A stretch of DNA of 64,000 nucleotides, taken from Trichodesmium sp002260545 (GTDB lineage Bacteria > Cyanobacteriota > Cyanobacteriia > Cyanobacteriales > Microcoleaceae). The notes below the pieces were generated by a model. That model had not been told where the DNA came from, did no database searches, and saw only the letters and a program-made list of their open reading frames with translations. The stretch's first letter is position 1; each line of letters starts with the position of its first letter. Where the stretch lies: the NCBI RefSeq assembly GCF_050016015.1, contig NZ_JBNHEQ010000069.1:7136-71135 (forward strand). The letters run 5' to 3'. The position numbers and the translations under genes were made by a program. Below, piece by piece: positions 1 to 7,845 of this stretch.

Positions 1-2
1 TT

Positions 3-1292
3 GGAGACTTATTTTTGTTGATGGGAGTAGTCGCTCTATTACCCCTGGCAGGAACTTGGAATTATACGGAACTCGGTGAGTGGGCGAAAACTGCAAATAT
101 TGCTCCCACTACTGCTACCCTATTAAGTCTAACTTTAATCGCGGGTCCTCTAGGTAAATGCGCTCAGTTTCCCTTGCATCTGTGGTTAGATGAAGCAATG
201 GAAGGACCGGTACCAAGTACAATTCTCAGAAATTCTGTGGTAGTAGCTGTTGGAGCTTGGGTATTGATTAAGTTGCAACCAGTTTTAGCTTTGTCTCCTG
301 TAGCTTCTACGGTAATGGTAGGAGTGGGAGTGTTTACAGCAGTTTGTGCTTCTTTAATTGCTATTGCCCAAATTGATATGAAGCGAGCGCTCTCTTATTC
401 TGTCAGCGCATACATGGGTTTGGTATTTATTGCGGTTGGCACCGGTCAAGTAAAAACTGCTTTAATATTATTATTCACCTACGCTTGTGCGATGGCTTTG
501 TTGATAATGAGTACGGGTGGAGTAATATTAAATTGTATTAGCCAAGACCTGACTCAATATGGCGGTTTATGGTCTCGTCGCCCTATTTCTGGAATTTCTT
601 ATTTAGTCGGTGCTGCGGGATTGGTTGCTTTCCCTCCTTTGGGTGGTTTTTGGGCGTTGTTACAAATGGCAGATCATTTGTGGCAGACTCAACCTTGGTT
701 GGTTGGGGTGTTGTTTGTGGTGAATGGGTTAACTGCTTTTAGTATTATTCGGGAGTTTGGTTTAATTTTCTGTGGTAAAACTAAGCCAATGACTGAGCGA
801 TCGCCTGAAGGTTTATGGGCGTTGGTTTTGCCGATGACTATCTTGGCTGGTTTTACATTGCACGTTCCGTTGTTATTAGCAAGTTGGCAGTTATTACCAG
901 ATATTGCAACTATTAATAAATCTGTTGCTGGTTTGTTACTGTTATCCAGTGTACTTGGTTTTGGTATTGGTGGGTTGATTTATATAAATGACAAGTGGGA
1001 GAAACCAATTAAATTGCCTTACCAAGCAATACAAGACTTTTTTGCTTACGATTTTTACACAGTCAAATTGTATAAAATTACAATTGTTTTTGTAGTGGGT
1101 TTAGTATCAAAAATTATTTCTTGGATAGACCGCTATATTGTTGATGGAGTAGTTAATTTAGTTGGTTTCGCGACTATTTTTGGAGGTCAGGGTTTAAAAT
1201 ACAATGTTTCTGGTCAGTCTCAGTTTTATTTGTTGACAATTTTGATTGGTCTTACCCTATTATTAAGTTGGTTAGCTGTCGGTTTATTTTAG
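3..1292 (+). CDS. ndhF: NAD(P)H-quinone oxidoreductase chain 5, CO2-uptake type (NdhF3/NdhF4), 5' truncated
   Basis: This is the C-terminal two thirds of an NdhF-type proton-pumping subunit. The frame is open from the first bases of the window (the residues GDLFLLMG precede the first possible start), so the true start lies outside. The protein is almost entirely hydrophobic helices. It carries the antiporter-family stretch around LGKCAQFPLHLWLDEAMEGP, including the Lys and His expected in the proton channel, and ends in the long amphipathic/anchor region typical of NdhF. ndhD follows 467 bp downstream and a CO2-hydration gene after that, so it belongs to a CO2-uptake NDH-1 (NDH-1MS) complex in the thylakoid membrane, not the respiratory form. 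Whether it is F3 or F4 cannot be settled by eye. Confidence 0.9.
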   Translation, partial: GDLFLLMGVVALLPLAGTWNYTELGEWAKTANIAPTTATLLSLTLIAGPLGKCAQFPLHLWLDEAMEGPVPSTILRNSVVVAVGAWVLIKLQPVLALSPVASTVMVGVGVFTAVCASLIAIAQIDMKRALSYSVSAYMGLVFIAVGTGQVKTALILLFTYACAMALLIMSTGGVILNCISQDLTQYGGLWSRRPISGISYLVGAAGLVAFPPLGGFWALLQMADHLWQTQPWLVGVLFVVNGLTAFSIIREFGLIFCGKTKPMTERSPEGLWALVLPMTILAGFTLHVPLLLASWQLLPDIATINKSVAGLLLLSSVLGFGIGGLIYINDKWEKPIKLPYQAIQDFFAYDFYTVKLYKITIVFVVGLVSKIISWIDRYIVDGVVNLVGFATIFGGQGLKYNVSGQSQFYLLTILIGLTLLLSWLAVGLF

Positions 1293-1759
1293 AGAAAAAG
1301 GGAATAGGGAATAGGGAATAGGGAACAGGGAATAGTAAGCTTTCAAAGGGTTTTTCCTGGGGAAATGCTCCGCAAACAGGATTTATAAATGTCCTAACCT
1401 TGGCTTCGACTGCTATATAATCAATAATCAGAATCATAATTAGCAGAATTTACGCTGAGGTACGAAAAACTAGAGCTTGAGATTGCTTCCCTATTGGTCG
1501 CAATGACGAAAACACCTTTTTTTGACGATTCTCATACAATTTTCCCTTATATCATGTTCGGATAAACACTAACTATAAAGTCATTGCGACTGGAACGGAG
1601 TGGAAGGTTTGCCGAGCATTCCGGAACGGATAGCAATCTCAGGGGTTTGAGATATCTCTTCCATCTATGTCCTAATCATAACTATTTAAACGAACATGAT
1701 ATTATTGATTATTCAATGATTCATAGCTAATTTAATCAATTACAATTTAACAAAAAATT
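1293..1759. repeat. Intergenic repeats: heptamer tract and GTCATTGCGA element
   Basis: This gap holds no gene. Positions 1300-1336 are a GGGAATA/GGGAACA short tandem repeat that starts just after the ndhF stop. Positions about 1355-1385 match a small dispersed element (AAATGCTCCGCAAACAGG) that recurs inverted near 7708-7735. Positions 1479-1507 and 1580-1640 are inverted arms of the GTCATTGCGA...GCAATCTC palindromic repeat, of which a compact copy is at 5171-5245. The last 100 bases are AT-rich and probably contain the ndhD leader; no clear promoter was identified. Confidence 0.7.
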
Positions 1760-3253
1760 ATGCTCAGTGTTTTAATTATCATCCCAATATTAGGGGCAAT
1801 ATTAGTAGGATTTTTTCCAGGAAATATTCCTGCGGAAAAATTACGAAAAGTCACTTTAGCAATAGCCGTATCTCTCATAGTTTGGACTGTACAAATTGCT
1901 CTAAAGTTTGACTTAAATAATCCCCATTGGCAATTTCAAGAAACATTTGCTTGGATTCCGCAATTAGGTTTAACCTACAATCTTGGAGTAGACGGTTTAT
2001 CTTTACCCTTACTTGTCCTCAATTCTGTACTAACATTTATCGTAGTTTATGGCTACGGCAATAATATCGAACGTCCGAAACTTTACTACTCTTTAATTTT
2101 GTTGGTAAATGCAGGTGTAGCAGGGGCTTTTCTTTCAGCAAATTTACTACTTTTCGTTCTGTTTTACGAACTAGAATTAATTCCTATCTATTTATTAATA
2201 GCAATTTGGGGAAGCGAAAAACGAGGCTATGCAGCAACAAAATTTCTCATCTATACCGCAGTTTCTGGGATTCTTATATTAGCAGGATTTTTAGGCATAA
2301 CTTGGTTAAGCAATTCTCCTAGTTTTGACTATAACCTCATATCTACCGAATCATTACCCCTAATAACTAAACTTATCTTACTAACAATTCTCTTAGTAGG
2401 ATTTGGCATCAAAATACCACTGGTACCTCTACATACTTGGTTGCCAGATGCTTACGTTGAATCATCTCCCCCCGTTACCATTTTACTGGGTGGAATATTG
2501 GCAAAGTTAGGCACTTACGGATTATTGCGTTTCTGTTTGGGACTATTTCCCCAAACTTGGGAAATAATCGCACCCGGAATGGCAATTATTGGTACCATTA
2601 GCGTCTTGTATGGAGCATTAGCAGCGATCGCTCAACAAGACATCAAACGAATGGTGGCTTATAGTTCCATTGGACACATGGGTTACATTATAGTTGCTGC
2701 TGCTGCGAATACACCCCTAAGTTTAGTGGGAGCGATCAGTCAAATGGTAGCTCATGGTCTAATTTTAGCGATTCTATTTCATCTGGTGGGTGTAGTAGAA
2801 ACTAAAGTCGGCACTCGCGAATTATCCGTTTTGAATGGTTTAATGAGTCCGGTGCGGGGTTTACCTTTTACGAGCGCTTTATTAATTATGGGTGGAATGG
2901 CAAGTGCAGGTATTCCAGGAATGGTAGGTTTTGCTGCTGAGTTTATTGTGTTTCAGGGCAGTTTTTCTAAGTTTCCAATTCCCACTCTTTTGTGTATTAT
3001 TGCTAGTGGTTTAACAGCAGTTTATTTTGTTATTTTGTTAAACCGTACTTGTTTCGGCAAACTAGATAATGATACAGCTTATTATCCAAAAGTTATTTGG
3101 TCTGAACGTGCGCCTGCTTTGGTATTAGCAGTAGCGATTTTCTTTTTAGGAATTCAACCTACTTGGTTAGTGCGTTGGAGTGAAGAAACTTCAAATTTTT
3201 TAGTGCTTAAATCTCAAATAGAAATTCAGTCAATAAGTCAATATATAAAGTAG
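1760..3253 (+). CDS. ndhD: NAD(P)H-quinone oxidoreductase chain 4, CO2-uptake type (NdhD3/NdhD4)
   Basis: A full-length 497-residue NdhD/Mrp-antiporter family membrane subunit with about 14 hydrophobic helices. Family landmarks include the Glu in FVLFYELELIPIYLLI (about residues 133-148), the Lys in the GFGIKIPLVPLHTWLPDAY segment (about 214-233), and AAIAQQDIKRMVAYSSIGHMG (about 290-310). It pumps protons as part of NDH-1. Its place between ndhF and a CO2-hydration gene assigns it to the CO2-uptake complex, where electron transfer is coupled to CO2-to-bicarbonate conversion at the thylakoid. The gap to ndhF has filled with repeats, so co-transcription is not assured. D3 against D4 was not resolved. 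Confidence 0.92.
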   Translation: MLSVLIIIPILGAILVGFFPGNIPAEKLRKVTLAIAVSLIVWTVQIALKFDLNNPHWQFQETFAWIPQLGLTYNLGVDGLSLPLLVLNSVLTFIVVYGYGNNIERPKLYYSLILLVNAGVAGAFLSANLLLFVLFYELELIPIYLLIAIWGSEKRGYAATKFLIYTAVSGILILAGFLGITWLSNSPSFDYNLISTESLPLITKLILLTILLVGFGIKIPLVPLHTWLPDAYVESSPPVTILLGGILAKLGTYGLLRFCLGLFPQTWEIIAPGMAIIGTISVLYGALAAIAQQDIKRMVAYSSIGHMGYIIVAAAANTPLSLVGAISQMVAHGLILAILFHLVGVVETKVGTRELSVLNGLMSPVRGLPFTSALLIMGGMASAGIPGMVGFAAEFIVFQGSFSKFPIPTLLCIIASGLTAVYFVILLNRTCFGKLDNDTAYYPKVIWSERAPALVLAVAIFFLGIQPTWLVRWSEETSNFLVLKSQIEIQSISQYIK

Positions 3254-3698
3254 GGAATAGGGAATAGGGAACAGGGAACAGGGGGTGTTGGTAAATTAAG
3301 AGATGAAACTGTAAGGTTTATATTTATTTAATAGCTTTAAATAGCTACGAAATCTTAGAAACCGGGTTTATGTAAAATGCCTACTATACTGACATCTGTC
3401 TCCCATAAACCCGGTTTCTTATAAAACTCCGAAGCCAACGGATTTGATATTATTAATTGTTGAACAGATTTTGTGCTAATGATTTAGCAAGGGAGAAATT
3501 CCCACTATTCACCAAAGCGTAGAAACCGGGTTTATATAAAATGTCTACTATACTGACATCTGTCTCCCATAAACCCGGTTTCTTATAAAACTCGGAAGCA
3601 AACAGATTTGATATTATTAATTGTTGAACAGATTTTGTAGCAATGATTTAGCGATTTAGACGTTACCACTATCCACCGAAAAGTCAATACTAAAAAAC
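3254..3698. repeat. Tandem duplication (~174 bp) with hairpin, between ndhD and cup gene
   Basis: Directly after ndhD lies a GGGAATA/GGGAACA tract (3254-3284). Two direct copies follow of a unit containing a hairpin with arms GAAACCGGGTTTA / TAAACCCGGTTTC: hairpin 1 at 3358-3418, hairpin 2 at 3532-3582, offset 174 bp. The similarity continues past the hairpins through about 3495 and 3660 (GATTTGATATTATTAATTG in both). The copies differ at scattered positions, so the duplication is not brand new. The hairpins could act as RNA processing or termination sites between ndhD and the next gene; that is inference. Confidence 0.85.
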
Positions 3699-4979
3699 AT
3701 GATACAAACAACAAAACTTCCACCATCTCAACACGAATTTGCTGAAATAATTCACCGCCTCGAAGCAGGTGGTGCAATGTTACCAGATACCCCAGAAAAT
3801 CTGATGCAAATTATTGGTATTTATAAAGCTTATGCAGTACCAATGGATTTCTATTGGCGCGACTTACTTTATATTGCTGAAAGAGTATTTTTAAACCCTT
3901 TACCCTTCTTTAAATACTTCCTGCCAAAGTCATATTTAGACCTACATAATCATTATGCTGGTGATGATGCGGACTTGAGAGTTTGGCGCGGGGAAGCAAC
4001 AGCTCACCCAGAACTTTTAGCATTTATTGAAAAGGGAGAAACTGGCAAAAAATCTAAGTTGTTACATCACTTATGGCACGACAGAATTAATATGGAATTT
4101 GCCGAAGCTTGTATGCGGGCAATGTTTTGGCATCGAGAAATGGGCGGTAAATTTGACCCTTATTTAGATACTTCAGAATATAAAGCAGCAGCCGATAAAG
4201 CAATTAAGGCTTATTTTCAAGGTAATCCTGTGATGCTGGGTTTATATAAATTATTTCCAGAAATGTTTATCGAACAGGTAAGACAACTTTCTTATTACAG
4301 CAACTTGGGTTTGTTTTGGGAAGTAATGGCTCCTGTATTTTTTGAGATGTTCGATTTATATAACGAAGGAAAATTAACTAGCGTTCCTGAAGCAATGAAT
4401 TTTCTAGTAAATGGAATTTTTGCTGTAGCTGATCGCCCGATTTATCATCATGTTTATATTCGGGGAGAGTTATATGAAATTATTCCCAAATCTTGTGGTT
4501 TTACTTGGTTATTTGAAGCAGCTTTACCTTATGTAGAAGCTGTGTTTTATCGGACTGCTCCTTTCCGGGGTACAAAATCTTATAATGCTCAGGCAAAACA
4601 AGTACCAGAAAATCAAAAAGATTTTCATTATGGGATTCTTTATGCTGATGTTTTTCCAGTAGGAAATGCTGGGATTCCACCAACATTATTAATGCAGGAT
4701 ATGCTGCATTTTTTACCGTCCTTTTTAGTGGATTATTACAAACAATATTGTCGGGGGGAAGATGATATGTTGATTCAGTTGGGGATAACTTTTCAACGTT
4801 CGATGTATTGTGTAACTTCGGCGGTTATTCAAGCATTAAGACAAGCAACTTTACATCCTTTAGATGACCCAGATCTAGAACATTTAAAAGCAAATCGTGA
4901 CTTTTTTGAAACACAATTAGACAGGTTTAAACGTCCAGAAGCTCGGTTGCGGAATATTCAGAGTCAAGATTATCGTTGA
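3699..4979 (+). CDS. CO2 hydration protein (ChpX/ChpY; CupA/CupB family)
   Basis: This 426-residue protein is recognised as the Cup/Chp subunit unique to cyanobacterial CO2-uptake NDH-1 complexes. It sits on the NdhD/NdhF membrane arm and is thought to carry a zinc site that hydrates CO2 to bicarbonate. Visible family features are the opening EFAEIIHRLEAGGAMLPDTP (about residues 13-32), the His/Arg-rich LLHHLWHDRINMEFAEACM (about 122-140), and the conserved FPVGNAGIPPTLLMQDMLHF (about 320-340). No cupS-like gene follows, which fits the NDH-1_4/CupB arrangement; related Trichodesmium is reported to keep only that form. The length is nearer the longer CupA type, so the subtype is left open. Confidence 0.9.
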   Translation: MIQTTKLPPSQHEFAEIIHRLEAGGAMLPDTPENLMQIIGIYKAYAVPMDFYWRDLLYIAERVFLNPLPFFKYFLPKSYLDLHNHYAGDDADLRVWRGEATAHPELLAFIEKGETGKKSKLLHHLWHDRINMEFAEACMRAMFWHREMGGKFDPYLDTSEYKAAADKAIKAYFQGNPVMLGLYKLFPEMFIEQVRQLSYYSNLGLFWEVMAPVFFEMFDLYNEGKLTSVPEAMNFLVNGIFAVADRPIYHHVYIRGELYEIIPKSCGFTWLFEAALPYVEAVFYRTAPFRGTKSYNAQAKQVPENQKDFHYGILYADVFPVGNAGIPPTLLMQDMLHFLPSFLVDYYKQYCRGEDDMLIQLGITFQRSMYCVTSAVIQALRQATLHPLDDPDLEHLKANRDFFETQLDRFKRPEARLRNIQSQDYR

Positions 4980-5396
4980 TATAGCGTTACGCGCTAGGGA
5001 ATAGGGAACAGTTGGAAAAGTGTTTCCTAGTCTAAGATTTATCATCAGTCTATGTCCTAATTGCCCTGGCTGTTGCTATAACATTTTTTAGATAATTTAT
5101 ATAAAATCCGGGTAATTAGTTATCCTAGCACTGAGGACTCATATAACATCTGGATAATTACTATACCCAAGTCATTGCGACTGGAACGGAGTGGAAGGAA
5201 GCAATCTCCTAGGTTTAGGAGATTGCTTCCTATCGTCGCAATGACGACTATGAGTTAGGAAAAAAAAGATTTCAACTTAGAAAGAGTCATTAGTTTTGGG
5301 ATAACTATATAACCGGATTTTATAGAACTGATTTGGTATCTATTTAAAATTTTACTTCTGCATTTTGCACTTTTGCCTTGCGTGTAGCGCTGTAAC
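4980..5396. repeat. Convergent gap with compact GTCATTGCGA hairpin element
   Basis: This 417-bp gap lies between convergent genes. It holds a GCGTTACGCGC/AGGGAATAGGG fragment just after the cup gene and a near-perfect inverted repeat at 5171-5245. One arm reads GTCATTGCGA...GAAGCAATCTCC and the other GGAGATTGCTTCC...TCGCAATGAC, separated by about 10 bases. As RNA it would fold from either strand and may separate the two convergent transcripts. No gene is seen. Confidence 0.75.
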
Positions 5397-7460
5397 CTAC
5401 GCTTCAATTATTTCTTTTAAAAATTCAGCCAGTTTTTGTAAATAATTCTGCTCATGTTCGAGCAACCAATTGGTAATTTCTAGAGAATGTTTTGTTTTCT
5501 GATACTCAACAGTTTTATTAGAGAATTTAAGAAAAATGTCTTCGATTAATTTAGCTCCATCTACTTTAGATTCCCATTTTTTCTCCTTAGCTTCATCAAT
5601 ATACTTTTGTATATCGGTTAAAGTTATTTCAACGGATGGCTTTTCTTGTTTTAATACCTCCAAGATTGCTTGAGGATCGGGTGAAAAATTCTCATTGGTA
5701 TTGGTAATTTTTTGATAGTGTTTTATTTTATGATACTTAACAGAGAATTTAGAGAAAATTTTACTAATTAGGTCATCTCTATCTTCTTGAGATTCAAATA
5801 ATTTATCATTTTTGTTCTTATCTTCATCAATATAATTTTTTATATCCGCTACAGCTATTTCAAGACATGGATTTTCTTGTTTTAATACCTCGAAAATTGC
5901 TTGAGGATGGAGTAAATAATTCTCATAATTACAACGTGGTAAAAACTTGACTTTTTCCTTACCCATTTCACAAATATATTGCCTGTCTTTTGCCTTTCTA
6001 TTTTCACTATCTAATATAAACCCAATAGCTGGAGGAAATAAAGTATTTCCGCCACTCAATTTATCATAAATATCGAAAATAATACGAGCGTTTTTCCTTT
6101 CTAAACGTCCGGTATCTTTTACTGCCATAATTTGTATACCTTTCATTGAAAGATAACCAAATTCTTCTGAGGTTCGGGGAAAACAACGTTCTTCTGTCGG
6201 GCCTTCTACCCACAAAATTGCATCGGCACCAAATACATCGGATAAACTTACTCCTAATTCTATGAAAAGGGCGCGTAATTCTGTTGTTTCTTTTGAGTTA
6301 ATAATTTTAGTTTTAGTTTCACCTTCAGAATAAGATAATTGTAAAATTGTTGAGGGGTTAGCTTCGGAAATAACTATGGGTGAATGGGTGGCTATAAAGT
6401 ATTGGTGTTGGGGAAATTCTTTAAAAATATTTATTAATTTCCTAATCAAACTTGGGTGTAGAAATGATTGAGGTTCATCAATAATAATAATTTTTGGTTC
6501 TGAGGCAGTTACTACTACATAAAGTATGGCTAAAACTTGGCTAACTCCTGTTCCACAGTCTGCTAATTTTAGTGCTAAATCTTCTTCATCTTCTTCTAAT
6601 GCTTCTGGAGACCAAACTAAAACTTCCAAGTAATCTTGATAAGTACTAGAATCTTTCTTTTGAATACGAGCAGAAACTTCTTTGATTTCTGGAAACATCA
6701 TATTTACATATTTATTGAATTTTTTATAAGTCTTTCTTTTACCCCGCAACTGAATTTGATTAATAACTTCAGCTAAATTACTAGCATCCGGCTCAAGTAT
6801 TAAGCTATCCCCAGAAAGACAACTACCAATATGAAATCGTTCAGAATTAAATCTGTATGTTTTTCTTTGAAATTCATTAAATATAATTTTAGGAAAGTAC
6901 TTTTTGGGGTATGCAGATATTTCTATTCCTTCCCCCAGCTTAGGTTTTTCTGTTTTTTTTGTTTCAAGACAAAATACTGTTTTTTTAAGTGGATGAGCAA
7001 GAGACAATTCAGGCTCTGAACTATTAACTAATTGATATAAATTTATATCTTGTGGAAAATCTGAGATAACTATACTAGGTTTATTACCAAATTCACGGTT
7101 ATAATTGGAGACAGTAACTTCTATCTGTTTAGTCTTATCCAGCCATTCCTGATAAATAGTGAAAGCATTTTCATCATAAACATCAATTTCTTTTTCATCG
7201 ATAAATGTAGAAATTTCTGAATTTTTCAACCTGAAAGTAATATTAGCAACTGACTCATCAGGCAAGTCTGAGTCAGGAATATCTCTCATTCTAATATTAA
7301 GATAAGGATTATCTTTAAACTCTAATCCCAGACTTTCCAATAGAGCTGTTTTACCAGAATTATTCGTACCAACAATAATATTAATACCTGGCTGAAACTC
7401 TAACCAACCAGAATCTCGAAACGACTTATAATTCAATATCTGAAATTTGGAAATATACAT
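5397..7460 (-). CDS. OLD-like ATP-dependent endonuclease (AAA ATPase + TOPRIM-like)
   Basis: The N-terminus is an ABC/SMC-like ATPase: Walker A GTNNSGKT near residue 31 from the chosen start, and Walker B in KIIIIDEPQSFLHPSLI about 300 residues on. After it comes a TOPRIM-like segment beginning DAILWVEGPTEERCFP, as in OLD-family nucleases. Such proteins are often solitary DNA nucleases or phage-defence factors; no GajB-like UvrD partner lies beside it. The start is placed at ATG 7460 because GAGG lies 8 bases upstream; a GTG three codons earlier overlaps that site. The C-terminal 170 residues contain a repeated block (QAIFEVLKQENP... then QAILEVLKQEKP..., about 80-85 residues apart), an internal duplication. 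Catalytic competence cannot be judged by eye. Confidence 0.8.
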   Translation of the reverse strand: MYISKFQILNYKSFRDSGWLEFQPGINIIVGTNNSGKTALLESLGLEFKDNPYLNIRMRDIPDSDLPDESVANITFRLKNSEISTFIDEKEIDVYDENAFTIYQEWLDKTKQIEVTVSNYNREFGNKPSIVISDFPQDINLYQLVNSSEPELSLAHPLKKTVFCLETKKTEKPKLGEGIEISAYPKKYFPKIIFNEFQRKTYRFNSERFHIGSCLSGDSLILEPDASNLAEVINQIQLRGKRKTYKKFNKYVNMMFPEIKEVSARIQKKDSSTYQDYLEVLVWSPEALEEDEEDLALKLADCGTGVSQVLAILYVVVTASEPKIIIIDEPQSFLHPSLIRKLINIFKEFPQHQYFIATHSPIVISEANPSTILQLSYSEGETKTKIINSKETTELRALFIELGVSLSDVFGADAILWVEGPTEERCFPRTSEEFGYLSMKGIQIMAVKDTGRLERKNARIIFDIYDKLSGGNTLFPPAIGFILDSENRKAKDRQYICEMGKEKVKFLPRCNYENYLLHPQAIFEVLKQENPCLEIAVADIKNYIDEDKNKNDKLFESQEDRDDLISKIFSKFSVKYHKIKHYQKITNTNENFSPDPQAILEVLKQEKPSVEITLTDIQKYIDEAKEKKWESKVDGAKLIEDIFLKFSNKTVEYQKTKHSLEITNWLLEHEQNYLQKLAEFLKEIIEA

Positions 7461-7469
7461 ACTAATCAC

Positions 7470-7845
7470 CTCAAAATTTCAACAAAAAAATTGCTATATA
7501 ACTTTCTCTAACAACACAAACAGTTATTGTACTACAGTAAAAATACTTTGTGTGGTATAATGAAAATTTCTAGTTTTACTGAAAACTAATAACAACCCTC
7601 GCAAACTATAAAAAAATTACAGCTATTATTCTCCATCTTTCCTAGAACTGGAAATCAAAAAAACTGGGAAATTATAGCGCTACGCATTAAGGTTAGGAAA
7701 TTTATACATCCTGTTTGCGGAGCATTTCCGCAGGAAAAACCCTTTAACACTTTACTATTCCCTATTCCCTATTCCCTATTCCCTAGCGCTACGCGCTATA
7801 CAATTAAACAAACCAAGTAAAATCAGGTGGCAGTCATCAAATCCT
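7470..7845. other. Upstream region of first adenylate cyclase gene, with repeats
   Basis: The first half contains a TATAAT at 7556-7561 preceded by TGTGG, a possible -10 for the rightward cyclase gene; no good -35 is seen. The stretch about 7540-7665 has a recognisable counterpart upstream of the second cyclase gene (10785-11045), so promoter DNA was duplicated with the gene. Positions 7705-7745 are a dispersed GCGGAGCATTTCCGCAGGAA element, 7756-7784 a CCCTATT heptamer tract, and 7784-7800 a small TAGCGCTACGCGCTA palindrome. Confidence 0.6.

Noticed and set aside
3699..4979. Firm assignment as CupA (NDH-1_3) or CupB (NDH-1_4)
   Set aside because: Gene context favours CupB and protein length leans towards CupA; no diagnostic residue could be recalled with certainty.
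5397..7460. Gabija system (GajA) call for the OLD-like gene
   Set aside because: No UvrD-like GajB gene lies next to it; the pcrA-like helicase is 38 kb away and looks like the housekeeping enzyme.
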